From contig NZ_CP138953.1 of the NCBI RefSeq assembly GCF_047126315.1, positions 186,001-250,000 of the forward strand: a DNA stretch of 64,000 nucleotides. The letters run 5' to 3'. The notes under the pieces are model-generated. The model was not told the origin of the DNA and made no database searches. It saw only the letters and a list, made by a program, of their open reading frames with translations. Within the stretch, counting starts at the first letter, position 1. Each line of letters begins with the position of its first letter. This DNA is from Shimia sp022448905. Its GTDB lineage: Bacteria > Pseudomonadota > Alphaproteobacteria > Rhodobacterales > Rhodobacteraceae. A program made the translations under genes and the position numbers. Of this stretch, positions 9,393 through 17,083 are shown piece after piece.

Positions 9393-9917
9393 ATGTTCAC
9401 CTTGGGTACAAAATCTCTCGTGAGCTTGGGCGCAGCTTTGCTATTGGCGCTCACAACATCTGTTGCGGCTGAGGCCCCGGCAGAGAAAAAACGTGGGCCG
9501 GTCACCAACCTGCCGATGCCGCGCTACGTGTCGCTGAAAGCCACAAAAGCCAACGTGCGCCGCGGCCCATCGCGCACCCACCGTATTGATTGGGTGTTCA
9601 CCCGCAAATCCATGCCGCTGCAGATCACTGCCGAATATGGTCACTGGCGCCGTGTGCGCGACATCGAAGGCGCGGGCGGCTGGGTGCACTACTCCTTGCT
9701 CTCAGGTGTGCGCACCGTAATCGTGCAGAAAGACATGCTGCCACTGGCAGTGCGCCCCGGCGAAAAGGTCGCCGCCGCCGCGCAGCTGGAACACGGGGTC
9801 ATTGCCAAATTGGAAGAGTGCAACCCGGACTGGTGCCGCCTCAATGCGGGCGGCTACAAAGGCTGGGTTTTGAAAGAAGATCTTTGGGGCGTGGAAGCGG
9901 ACGAAATCCGCGAGTGA
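9393..9917 (+). CDS. Secreted SH3-like domain protein
   Basis: 174 residues with an N-terminal signal peptide (LGTKSLVSLGAALLLAL, cut near VAAEA). Two bacterial SH3-like units are visible: the first around residues 46-105 (SLKATKANVRRGPSRTHRIDW, then WRRVRDIEGAGGWVH), the second around 115-170 ending in GGYKGWVLKEDLWGV. Such domains bind cell-wall peptides or proteins in the periplasm; proteins of this kind are common in alphaproteobacteria and mostly uncharacterised. The ATG chosen starts the signal peptide directly. It converges with rpe. Confidence 0.85.
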   Translation: MFTLGTKSLVSLGAALLLALTTSVAAEAPAEKKRGPVTNLPMPRYVSLKATKANVRRGPSRTHRIDWVFTRKSMPLQITAEYGHWRRVRDIEGAGGWVHYSLLSGVRTVIVQKDMLPLAVRPGEKVAAAAQLEHGVIAKLEECNPDWCRLNAGGYKGWVLKEDLWGVEADEIRE

Positions 9918-9938
9918 TCCCGCCCCAAACTCTGCGCT

Positions 9939-10628
9939 TTACTGCGCTGCTTCAGTGGCCGCGCGGATAGCGCGGATGTTCTCGCCGTAGACCTCTGCCT
10001 TGTCCACAGAGCCGCCCTTGAACACAGCAGAGCCTGCCACCAGAACGTCGGCACCGGCTTCGGCCACCAATGGCGCGGTTTCGGTGGTCACGCCGCCATC
10101 GATTTGAATGTGGATCTCACGGTCACCAATCATCTGACGCAAGCGGCGGGTTTTCTCGACGCCGGAGTGAATGAACTTCTGACCGCCAAAGCCAGGGTTC
10201 ACGGTCATGATCAGCACCATGTCCACCAGATCCAGCACATGCTCAATGCTCTCCAGCGGCGTGCCCGGGTTCAGGCTGACACCGGCTTTCACGCCCTGCG
10301 CTTTGATCGCTTGAATGGTGCGGTGAATGTGGGGACCTGCCTCCACATGCGCGGTGATCATGTCGGCACCCGCTTCGGCATAGGCATCAATATACGGGTC
10401 TACCGGCGCGATCATCAGATGCACATCCATGAAGGTTTTGACGTGTGGACGGAACGCTTTCACGGCGGGTGGGCCAAAGGTCAGGTTTGGCACAAAATGC
10501 CCGTCCATCACATCCACATGCACCCAATCTGCGCCTTGATCCTCGATCGCACGGATTTCCTGGCCAAAGTTGGCAAAATCCGCTGAGAGAATGGACGGGG
10601 CAATTTTGATTTTGCGATCAAAGCTCAT
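9939..10628 (-). CDS. rpe: Ribulose-phosphate 3-epimerase
   Basis: 229 residues, a TIM-barrel enzyme that interconverts ribulose 5-phosphate and xylulose 5-phosphate in the pentose phosphate pathway. Family signatures are clear: APSILSADFANFG at the N-terminus, VHVDVMDGHFVPNLTFGP with the metal and catalytic Asp/His residues, MTVNPGFGGQKF, and IDGGVTTETAP with the second catalytic Asp. ATG 10628 follows AAAAGGAG; a reading from 10688 adds an unconserved leader. It is divergent from the urease operon. Confidence 0.96.
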   Translation of the reverse strand: MSFDRKIKIAPSILSADFANFGQEIRAIEDQGADWVHVDVMDGHFVPNLTFGPPAVKAFRPHVKTFMDVHLMIAPVDPYIDAYAEAGADMITAHVEAGPHIHRTIQAIKAQGVKAGVSLNPGTPLESIEHVLDLVDMVLIMTVNPGFGGQKFIHSGVEKTRRLRQMIGDREIHIQIDGGVTTETAPLVAEAGADVLVAGSAVFKGGSVDKAEVYGENIRAIRAATEAAQ

Positions 10629-10914
10629 GTTGGGCTCCTTTTCCGGACCTGTGCCGGGCTTTGAAAGTGACCCTTGAGAGGCCACCAAACACCTGATTTC
10701 AGGCGATTCGAAACTGGCGGCAAAATGGCCTTTGACGAGTCAAAACACAATTGGGCACGGACAATCTGCCGCGCATTCTCATATTGCGCAGTTTTTGGGC
10801 GTTATCAAAGTTTTCGACTGATTTTTCATCATGCTCTTTTTCACTTGCTCAAATCAGCAGCACCCTATCTTTTGACCTCTCCTGAGTGATGCCAGCGATA
10901 AGGGAACCGGTCAG
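10629..10914. promoter_or_regulatory. Divergent promoter region between rpe and ureD
   Basis: 286 bp, clearly richer in A and T than the flanking genes around 10740-10870 (runs such as TTTTTCATCATGCTCTTTTT). It must carry the promoters of rpe and of the urease operon. No complete sigma-54 or NtrC-type site could be read with confidence, and no ORF or hairpin terminator was seen. Confidence 0.5.
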
Positions 10915-11781
10915 ATCAGGACACACGCCATCACCGCCTTTGCGCCCATATCACCGCCTCTTCAGGCCCAGCAGCCCCGCGCCATCGGCACGGCTGACAT
11001 CCGCAGCAAACTGCGCGATGGCCTCTCTGTTTTGGACGACCTACGCCTGTCCGGCTCCAGCCGCGTGTTGTTCCCAAACGCCAACTATCCAAACGGGCGC
11101 ACCGCTGCTCTGCAAGCTGTCCTGCTGAACACGGCAGGCGGCATCACCGGCGGAGATCAGTTTGATGTCAGCGCGCATGCAGGCGAAGGCAGCCATCTGA
11201 CGCTCACAACCCAAGCCGCTGAGCGCGCCTATCGCAGCATCGACGTCCGCACAGGCCGCCTCGACAGTACACTCAGCCTCGCGCCCGGCGCGCGCATGGA
11301 TTGGCTGCCTCAAGAAACCATCCTGTTTGACGGTGCCGCTCTGTCGCGCAGCCTCACCGTCGACATGCACAGCACGTCACGCTTCCTAATGGTGGAACCC
11401 ATGATCTTTGGCCGCACCGCCATGGGTGAGACCGTACAGGCGGCAGACTTGTTTGATCGCATTACCGTGAAACGAGACGGCGACCTGCTTTTTGCCGACC
11501 GCGTGAAACTGTCCGGCAACGTCCAAAAGCACCTGAACCGCACCGCCATCGCTGGCGGTGCGCGCGCCATGGCCACTCTCCTGCTCGCCGCGCCGGATGC
11601 GGATCGCCATCTGGGCACACTGCGCAGCCACCTGCCGCACACCGCTGGCGCCAGCTTGATCCGCGAGGGGGTGCTATTTGCGCGCATTCTCGCAAGTGAC
11701 GGCCATGCCCTGCGCCAATCCCTGATTCCCGCGCTGACCTACCTAAACGGCGCTGATCTTCCTCGAACATGGATGCTCTGA
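10915..11781 (+). CDS. ureD: Urease accessory protein UreD (UreH), start uncertain
   Basis: UreD forms the UreDFG complex that delivers nickel to apo-urease. Conserved segments are LNTAGGITGGDQF, LTTQAAERAYRS, PQETILFDGAALSR and RDGDLLFADRV. The body of the protein is open back to a stop at 10873, but the only usual start codon in frame is TTG at 11032, which would remove about 40 N-terminal residues (AQQPRAIGTADIRSKLRDGL and more) that look like the normal UreD N-terminus. An ATC at 10915, nine bases after AAGGGA, gives a 288-residue protein of normal size, and a CTG at 10882 is another option. The boundary given is therefore a proposal. The next gene, ureA, starts 4 bp downstream. Confidence 0.85.
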   Translation: MRTHAITAFAPISPPLQAQQPRAIGTADIRSKLRDGLSVLDDLRLSGSSRVLFPNANYPNGRTAALQAVLLNTAGGITGGDQFDVSAHAGEGSHLTLTTQAAERAYRSIDVRTGRLDSTLSLAPGARMDWLPQETILFDGAALSRSLTVDMHSTSRFLMVEPMIFGRTAMGETVQAADLFDRITVKRDGDLLFADRVKLSGNVQKHLNRTAIAGGARAMATLLLAAPDADRHLGTLRSHLPHTAGASLIREGVLFARILASDGHALRQSLIPALTYLNGADLPRTWML

Positions 11782-11785
11782 CCCG

Positions 11786-12088
11786 ATGCAACTCACGCCC
11801 CGTGAAAAAGACAAACTGCTGATCGCCATGGCTGCAGAAGTGGCCCGCAAGCGCCTCGCCCGCGGCGTAAAGCTCAACCACCCGGAAGCCATCGCCCTGA
11901 TCACCGACGCCGTGGTTGAAGGCGCACGCGACGGCAAATCTGTTGCCGACCTCATGCAATCCGGCGCCCGTGTCATCACGCGAGACCAATGCATGGATGG
12001 CATCGCCGACATGATCCACGAAGTACAAGTGGAGGCCACCTTCCCGGATGGCACCAAGCTTGTCACCGTGCACAACCCCATCCGCTAA
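11786..12088 (+). CDS. ureA: Urease gamma subunit UreA
   Basis: 100 residues, the standard size. Starts MQLTPREKDKLLIAMAAEVA and contains LNHPEAIALI and the DGKSVADLM segment of all urease gamma chains; it ends in the conserved PDGTKLVTVHNPI. It forms the UreABC trimer-of-trimers that hydrolyses urea to ammonia and carbamate in the cytosol. Separate gamma and beta subunits are typical of proteobacteria. It is followed after 12 bp by a 55-codon gene rather than directly by ureB. Confidence 0.97.
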   Translation: MQLTPREKDKLLIAMAAEVARKRLARGVKLNHPEAIALITDAVVEGARDGKSVADLMQSGARVITRDQCMDGIADMIHEVQVEATFPDGTKLVTVHNPIR

Positions 12089-12100
12089 AGGAGCCGTCAC

Positions 12101-12268
12101 ATGCAACGTTTTGCAATTGCCGCCGTGGCCACAACCGCCGTGACGCCCGCGCTGGCGCACTCCGGCGCCCACCTGCATCCACATGCTGGCGACCCGGTAT
12201 GGTTGCCAATCTTTGTTGGCACCGTCGTTGTTGGCGCTCTGGCACTCTTGGCGTGGAACCTGAAATGA
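12101..12268 (+). CDS. 55-aa His-rich single-pass membrane peptide in the urease operon
   Basis: A short gene with AAAGGAG 10 bp upstream whose stop overlaps the ureB start (ATGA), so it is almost certainly translated. The peptide begins with a signal-like segment (RFAIAAVATTAVTPALA), continues with four histidines at positions 20, 24, 26 and 28 in HSGAHLHPHAGD, and then has a hydrophobic membrane span at about 33-53. If the first segment is cut after ALA, the mature N-terminus begins with the His cluster on the periplasmic side. A metal-related role next to a nickel enzyme is plausible but is inference. I recognise similar short proteins from Rhodobacteraceae urease operons without a known function. 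Confidence 0.8.
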   Translation: MQRFAIAAVATTAVTPALAHSGAHLHPHAGDPVWLPIFVGTVVVGALALLAWNLK

Positions 12269-12573
12269 TCCCAGGTGAACTGATCCCAGCCGAAGGCGAA
12301 CTGACGCTCAACGAAGGCGCCGACGTGACCACCCTGATGGTGGCCAACACTGGCGACCGCCCGATCCAAGTCGGCAGCCACTATCACTTCGCCGAAACCA
12401 ACCCGGCGCTGGAGTTTGACCGCACCGCCGCCCACGGGTTGCGTCTGGACATCGCCGCCGGCACCGCCGTGCGCTTTGAGCCAGGGCAGCGGCGCGAAGT
12501 GCACCTGATCCCGATTTCCGGCGCCCGCCGAATTTACGGCTTCAACCAGAAAGTCATGGGACCGCTCTCATGA
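12265..12573 (+). CDS. ureB: Urease beta subunit UreB
   Basis: 102 residues, standard length. It starts MIPGELIPAEGELTLNEG and has the family blocks NTGDRPIQVGSHYHFAETN and RFEPGQRREVHLIPISGAR, ending with the IYGFNQKVMGPL segment. It is a structural chain of the UreABC holoenzyme. The ATG sits inside the stop of the 55-aa gene, so its translation is coupled to that gene rather than to ureA. Confidence 0.97.
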   Translation: MIPGELIPAEGELTLNEGADVTTLMVANTGDRPIQVGSHYHFAETNPALEFDRTAAHGLRLDIAAGTAVRFEPGQRREVHLIPISGARRIYGFNQKVMGPLS

Positions 12574-12593
12574 CCTAACCCAAGGAGACTTTG

Positions 12594-13202
12594 ATGACGA
12601 CGTTTGCAACTCACTCCATCACAACTTCACTGAGTGGTTATTTCTTTATGTCCCGCATGGTGGAGCGCCAGATGCGCATGACCCATGCCATGAACCGCGC
12701 ATTGGTCAGCTCCATGCTCGCACCGTTCGGCAGCAGTGCCCCAAAGCCGGCGGTCACAAATGCGCCGGTCAAACAGGCCGCGCCAAAACGCAAACCTCGC
12801 GCCAAGTCGATTGCGACGACTAAAACCAAAGCCGCCGCACCTGCCTCCAACACGGCCACCAAACCTGCGCCCTCCGAACCGGAATTCAAATCCGCAACTC
12901 CGAAAACAAAGACTCCAGCCGCCCCAAAGTTAGCAACAAAAGTCAAAACAAAGGCACCAAAGAAAACCACAGCAAAGGCCAAAGCTGCCGTAGTGTCCAA
13001 AGCCACCAAAACCCAAAAATCAGTTGTGAAAACTGACACACCAGCCAAACCCGCGGCAAAAGCAACAGCACCGACAGTGAAATCAGTCAAAGCTGAAGCG
13101 CCGACCGCACAGCCACCTGCAACGGTTTCCAAAGCCAAACGCCAGCCGTCAAAGCCTCCAGCCATGCCGACGGCAACACCAAAACCCAAGCAAAAATCCT
13201 GA
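12594..13202 (+). CDS. Histone-H1-like Lys/Ala/Pro-rich protein inside the urease operon
   Basis: 202 residues with a clear ribosome site (AAGGAG) and ATG 12594, 20 bp after ureB. Two regions: residues 1 to about 45 are ordinary and partly hydrophobic with several Met (SGYFFMSRMVERQMRMTHAM, SSMLAPFG), probably helical. From about residue 50 to the end the protein is almost entirely Lys, Ala, Pro, Thr and Ser (for example KQAAPKRKPRAKS, TKVKTKAPKKTTAKAKAA), very basic and disordered, like histone H1 tails or the C-terminus of PhaF/AlgP-type proteins. DNA or nucleic-acid binding is possible from composition alone. The codons are A-rich compared with ureB and ureC because of the many Lys. Function and reason for its place between ureB and ureC are unknown. 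Confidence 0.8.
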   Translation: MTTFATHSITTSLSGYFFMSRMVERQMRMTHAMNRALVSSMLAPFGSSAPKPAVTNAPVKQAAPKRKPRAKSIATTKTKAAAPASNTATKPAPSEPEFKSATPKTKTPAAPKLATKVKTKAPKKTTAKAKAAVVSKATKTQKSVVKTDTPAKPAAKATAPTVKSVKAEAPTAQPPATVSKAKRQPSKPPAMPTATPKPKQKS

Positions 13203-13242
13203 CGCGCCACGCGCCGCCTCAATCCAATCAAAGAGACCTTCG

Positions 13243-14955
13243 ATGCCCGCCAAAATCTCCCGCTCTGACTACGCCGCCATGTTTGGCCCCACCGTTGGGG
13301 ACAAACTCCGCCTCGCGGACACCGATCTGGTGATCGAGGTTGAGCGCGACCTGACCGGGCCATACGGCGAAGAGGTCAAGTTTGGCGGTGGCAAGGTGAT
13401 CCGCGACGGCATGGGACAGGCGCAAACCACCCGCGCCGAAGGAGCGGTCGACACGGTTATCACCAACGCGCTGATCGTCGATCACACCGGCATCTACAAA
13501 GCCGACGTTGGCCTCAAAGACGGGCGCATCCACAAGATCGGCAAAGCAGGCAACCCCGACACGCAGCCGAATGTGGACATCATCGTCGGCCCCGGCACCG
13601 AGGCCATTGCCGGCGAAGGTAAAATCCTCACTGCCGGTGGCTTTGACAGCCACATCCACTACATCTGCCCGCAACAGATCGAAGACGCGCTGCACTCCGG
13701 CCTGACCACGATGCTCGGCGGCGGCACCGGCCCCGCCCATGGCACGCTCGCCACAACCTGCACCCCGGGCCCGTGGCACATTGGCCGCATGCTGCAATCT
13801 GCAGACGCCTTCCCGATGAACCTCGCCTTCGCGGGCAAGGGCAACGCATCGCTGCCTGCTGCGCTTGAAGAGCAGATCAAAGGCGGCGCTTGCGCGCTCA
13901 AGCTACACGAAGACTGGGGCACCACACCTGCCGCTATCGATTGTTGCCTGTCGGTGGCAGACGATATGGACGTGCAAGTGATGATCCACACCGACACCCT
14001 CAATGAGTCGGGCTTCGTGGAAAACACCGTCGCCGCAATGAAAGGCCGGACTATTCATGCCTTCCACACCGAAGGCGCAGGCGGCGGTCACGCGCCGGAC
14101 ATCATCAAAATCTGTGGCGAAGAGCACGTGCTGCCCTCCTCCACCAACCCGACTCGTCCTTTCACTGTGAACACGGTGGATGAGCACCTCGACATGCTCA
14201 TGGTCTGTCACCACCTCGACAAAGCCATTCCCGAAGACGTCGCCTTTGCCGAAAGCCGCATCCGCCGCGAGACGATTGCGGCCGAAGATATCCTGCACGA
14301 CATGGGCGCCTTCTCGATCATCGCGTCCGACAGCCAAGCCATGGGACGCGTCGGCGAAGTGCTGATCCGTACCTGGCAGACGGCCGACAAGATGAAGAAA
14401 CAACGCGGTCGCCTGCCCGAAGAAACCGGCGAAAACGACAACTTCCGCGTCCGCCGCTACATCGCCAAATACACCATCAACCCGGCCATCGCCCATGGCA
14501 TCAGCCACCAAATCGGCTCGATTGAGGAAGGCAAACGCGCCGACCTCGTTTTGTGGTCCCCGGCCTTCTTTGGCGTGAAGCCGGAAATGGTGCTGATCGG
14601 CGGTTCCATCGTCTGCGCGCAAATGGGCGACCCCAATGCGTCGATCCCAACGCCTCAGCCGGTCTATTCCCGTCCCATGTTTGGCGCCTATGGCCGCGCC
14701 GTGGAAAACGCCGCCGTGGTCTTTGTGTCTGAGGCCGCGCAAGCCGAGGGCATCGGCAACAGCTTGGGCTTGGCAAAACAAACGCTCGCGGTCCAAAATA
14801 CCCGCAACGTTGGCAAGTCAGACCTGAAACTCAACGCGGCGACACCTGAAATTGAAGTCCATCCAGAGACTTACGAAGTGCGCGCCGATGGCGAGCTCCT
14901 AACTTGTCAGCCTGCCGAGGTGCTGCCGATGGCACAGCGGTACTTTATGTTCTGA
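13243..14955 (+). CDS. ureC: Urease alpha (catalytic) subunit UreC
   Basis: 570 residues, full length. The nickel-site residues are visible: H137 and H139 in GGFDSHIHY, the Lys carbamylated to bridge the two nickels at K220 in CALKLHEDWG, H249 in VMIHTDTLNE, and H275 in HAFHTEGAGGGHAPD. It hydrolyses urea in the cytosol with UreA and UreB. It follows the H1-like gene by 40 bp with AAAGAGA upstream and is followed 13 bp later by a secreted-protein gene. Confidence 0.98.
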   Translation: MPAKISRSDYAAMFGPTVGDKLRLADTDLVIEVERDLTGPYGEEVKFGGGKVIRDGMGQAQTTRAEGAVDTVITNALIVDHTGIYKADVGLKDGRIHKIGKAGNPDTQPNVDIIVGPGTEAIAGEGKILTAGGFDSHIHYICPQQIEDALHSGLTTMLGGGTGPAHGTLATTCTPGPWHIGRMLQSADAFPMNLAFAGKGNASLPAALEEQIKGGACALKLHEDWGTTPAAIDCCLSVADDMDVQVMIHTDTLNESGFVENTVAAMKGRTIHAFHTEGAGGGHAPDIIKICGEEHVLPSSTNPTRPFTVNTVDEHLDMLMVCHHLDKAIPEDVAFAESRIRRETIAAEDILHDMGAFSIIASDSQAMGRVGEVLIRTWQTADKMKKQRGRLPEETGENDNFRVRRYIAKYTINPAIAHGISHQIGSIEEGKRADLVLWSPAFFGVKPEMVLIGGSIVCAQMGDPNASIPTPQPVYSRPMFGAYGRAVENAAVVFVSEAAQAEGIGNSLGLAKQTLAVQNTRNVGKSDLKLNAATPEIEVHPETYEVRADGELLTCQPAEVLPMAQRYFMF

Positions 14956-14968
14956 CCGGAGCCCCCAA

Positions 14969-15556
14969 ATGCGCGCAGCCCTCTTTGCCTTCACTTGCCT
15001 TGCCACACCTGTCTTTGCCCAATGCCCCACCGCATCGGACATGGACACGGGCGTGCGCCTCACCGATCTGGACGGCATCACCGAGACCTACACCCGCGAC
15101 GGTGCCCACTTCATCCGTGGCGCATGGGACGACGGCCAGGACTACGGCACACGCTTCCTGCTGCTCAAAGGCCTCTATGTGGTGGAGCAATTTGACACCG
15201 AAGATGGCGACGTGGTCTCCGGCAGCCGCAGCACCCACGCCTACCCGCTCAAACCGGCCGACGCGCCGGTCCCGGTTGCAGACGGACGCTGGGACACCGA
15301 AGTGATCACGTTGGATTCCGAAGGCACGCTGACGACCCGCGAAAGCCATATCTTTGGCCCCAGCACGCAGGTCACCATTGGCGGCTGCTCATATGAGATG
15401 ATGCCGGTCATTGGCATCTATCACGACGATGACGGCTATGAGGAAACCCTGCACTACCTGCCGGAACTTGGCTTTGCCTATTTGGTGGAAACCCGCGCCA
15501 AGAACGAAAAGGCCGAGCGCTACACCTACATCCGCATTGAAGCCGTTGAAAAATAA
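14969..15556 (+). CDS. Secreted protein of unknown function in the urease operon
   Basis: 195 residues. The N-terminus MRAALFAFTCLATPVFAQCP is a signal peptide, possibly followed by a Cys at position 19, though no classical lipobox is clear. The rest is a soluble acidic domain of mixed strands (LTDLDGITETYTRDGAHFIRG, then FGPSTQVTIGGCSYEMMPV). I do not recognise a family. It sits 13 bp after ureC and 130 bp before the next gene, so it is probably transcribed with urease. A periplasmic location seems likely. It may be unrelated to urea. Confidence 0.75.
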   Translation: MRAALFAFTCLATPVFAQCPTASDMDTGVRLTDLDGITETYTRDGAHFIRGAWDDGQDYGTRFLLLKGLYVVEQFDTEDGDVVSGSRSTHAYPLKPADAPVPVADGRWDTEVITLDSEGTLTTRESHIFGPSTQVTIGGCSYEMMPVIGIYHDDDGYEETLHYLPELGFAYLVETRAKNEKAERYTYIRIEAVEK

Positions 15557-15572
15557 ATAAACTCTGACTCGC

Positions 15573-15589
15573 CTTGCATCAGATGCAAG
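15573..15589. promoter_or_regulatory. Perfect 8-1-8 dyad upstream of the DUF1127-like gene
   Basis: CTTGCATCAGATGCAAG, arms CTTGCATC and GATGCAAG around one base. It has no following T run, so it looks like an operator rather than a terminator. It lies about 100 bp before the DUF1127-like gene and just after the secreted-protein gene, which suggests an internal promoter in the urease operon. Confidence 0.4.
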
Positions 15590-15686
15590 ACGGCTATGAC
15601 GAAAGACCGACTGCACATGGCAACCGTTTTGACCCATATTAAGAGCCAAGGGAGGACCATAGGTTTATACGAAACTGAGGTTCAAA

Positions 15687-15908
15687 ATGGCACTGACAGC
15701 TACACACACCGCACACCACTCGCTGGGTCACATCCTGGCAGCTCCATTCCGCGTCATCGGCAACGGCCTGATCGCGATCATGGAAAGCAACAGCCGCGTG
15801 CAATACGTCGATCGTCTGAACGCGATGTCCGACGAACAACTGGAAGCCAAAGGCATCAAGCGCGACGAAATCGTGCAGCACGTCTTCCGCGACCACATGC
15901 ACCTGTAA
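15687..15908 (+). CDS. DUF1127-like small protein
   Basis: 73 residues. The C-terminal half, VDRLNAMSDEQLEAKGIKRDEIVQHVFRD in shape, matches the DUF1127 pattern (LNALSDRELADLGI..I) found in small alphaproteobacterial proteins, some of which act in phosphate or small-RNA-linked metabolism. The N-terminal half has several His and an amphipathic stretch (HHSLGHILAAPFRVIGNG). The ribosome site is weak. It is preceded by a 130-bp gap with a dyad and may have its own promoter. It lies 25 bp before ureE. Confidence 0.75.
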   Translation: MALTATHTAHHSLGHILAAPFRVIGNGLIAIMESNSRVQYVDRLNAMSDEQLEAKGIKRDEIVQHVFRDHMHL

Positions 15909-15933
15909 TCTGTGCATTTGGGGGGCGCCCATC

Positions 15934-16449
15934 ATGAGCGCCCTTCCCACAGCACATGACTACCACACGCACGGCCACGCCCCGGAACAGGGGCGTGTGG
16001 CCCTGACCTACGAAGACCGCTTCCTGCGCCGCAAAACGTTGCGGCTTGAGGATGGCACCCGGATTCTCGTAGATCTGCCCAAAACCACATCTTTGGATCA
16101 CGGCGGCGTTTTGCGCCTGACCGATGGTGGCGAAATCACCGTGATTGCCGCGCCGGAACCGCTTTTGCAGGTCACCGCGACGCATTTGCCACGCATCGCC
16201 TGGCACATCGGCAACCGGCATACCCCTTGTCAGATCGAAGACACCCGCCTGCTCATTCAGCGCGACCACGTGATCAAAGAAATGCTGGAACTTCTGGGAG
16301 CAACCGTCACCGAAGTGACCGAGCCCTTTACGCCCGAAGGCGGGGCTTACGGCCATGGCCGCACCCACAGCCACGACCACAGCCACCCACACGCCCACGA
16401 TCACACGATGGACCACGGCCATAGTCACAGCCACGACCATGACCACTGA
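15934..16449 (+). CDS. ureE: Urease accessory nickel chaperone UreE
   Basis: 171 residues. The N-terminal domain (RVALTYEDRFLRRKTLRLEDG) and the central metallochaperone domain (LPRIAWHIGNRHTPCQI, then LLIQRDHVIKEMLELLGA) are normal for UreE, with the conserved His of GNRH. The C-terminus is an extreme His tail: 14 His among the last 32 residues, alternating with Ser, Asp and Gly. UreE binds nickel and hands it to UreG; the long tail suggests nickel storage as in Klebsiella UreE. It overlaps ureF by 11 bp. Confidence 0.96.
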   Translation: MSALPTAHDYHTHGHAPEQGRVALTYEDRFLRRKTLRLEDGTRILVDLPKTTSLDHGGVLRLTDGGEITVIAAPEPLLQVTATHLPRIAWHIGNRHTPCQIEDTRLLIQRDHVIKEMLELLGATVTEVTEPFTPEGGAYGHGRTHSHDHSHPHAHDHTMDHGHSHSHDHDH

Positions 16450-17083
16450 TCCGATCCTGACGTTGGCCCAATGGCTCTCGCCCGCCTTCCCGGTGGGCGC
16501 GTTCACCTACAGCCATGGACTTGAAGCGCTCGTGGACGCTGGCACGGTGCATGATGCCGACAGCTTTTCCGCGTGGCTGACCCACACGCTCCAACACGGC
16601 GCGGGCCAAAACGATGTGATCTTGCTGGCACATGCCTACAACGCCGACACCGTCGAAGAACTGGCCGAGATCGACTCACTCGCCCGCGCCCTTGCGCCCT
16701 CTGCCGAACGCCTGCTTGAAACCGACCAACAGGGCGCCGCCTTTGCACGCACCGCTGCCGCCATCCACGATTTGGACCTCAGCACTTTGACCTATCCGGT
16801 GGCCGTTGGCCGTGCCGCACAGTTACAAAACCTGCCTTTACGCGACACCGCGCGCCTGTTCCTGCACGCCTTTGCCGCCAACCTGACTTCCGCCGCCACC
16901 CGCCTCGTGCCCTTGGGCCAAACCGAATCTCAGGCCACCCTCACCGCCGTGACACCGCTCTGCCAAGACGTGGCGGACCACGCGGTCACATTGTCACTGG
17001 ATGACATTGCCGCGTCGACTTTTGCCTCTGACATCGCTTCCATGCGCCACGAAACGCAATATTCGAGGCTCTTTCGCTCATGA
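16439..17083 (+). CDS. ureF: Urease accessory protein UreF
   Basis: 214 residues. It starts MTTDPILTLAQWLSPAFPVGAFTYSHGLE, of which the WLSPAFPVGAF..SHGLE pattern is the UreF signature, and continues with the helical core. UreF bridges UreD and UreG in the activation complex. The ATG at 16439 lies within the His-tail codons of ureE in another frame; a longer reading upstream would be a frame shadow of that tail. It overlaps the next gene by 4 bp (ATGA). Confidence 0.95.
   Translation: MTTDPILTLAQWLSPAFPVGAFTYSHGLEALVDAGTVHDADSFSAWLTHTLQHGAGQNDVILLAHAYNADTVEELAEIDSLARALAPSAERLLETDQQGAAFARTAAAIHDLDLSTLTYPVAVGRAAQLQNLPLRDTARLFLHAFAANLTSAATRLVPLGQTESQATLTAVTPLCQDVADHAVTLSLDDIAASTFASDIASMRHETQYSRLFRS

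Noticed and set aside
10750..10775. Possible sigma-54 promoter (GGGCACGG..) before ureD
   Set aside because: The -12 half does not match TTGC at proper spacing, so it does not reach the consensus.
10886..11128. 80-codon frame starting GTG-ATG at the head of ureD
   Set aside because: It is one frame away from ureD and loses all UreD similarity; kept only as a hint that ureD might be frameshifted at its start.
15596..15937. 113-codon frame overlapping the DUF1127-like gene
   Set aside because: Its product has no family features, and the alternative frame carries the DUF1127 pattern.
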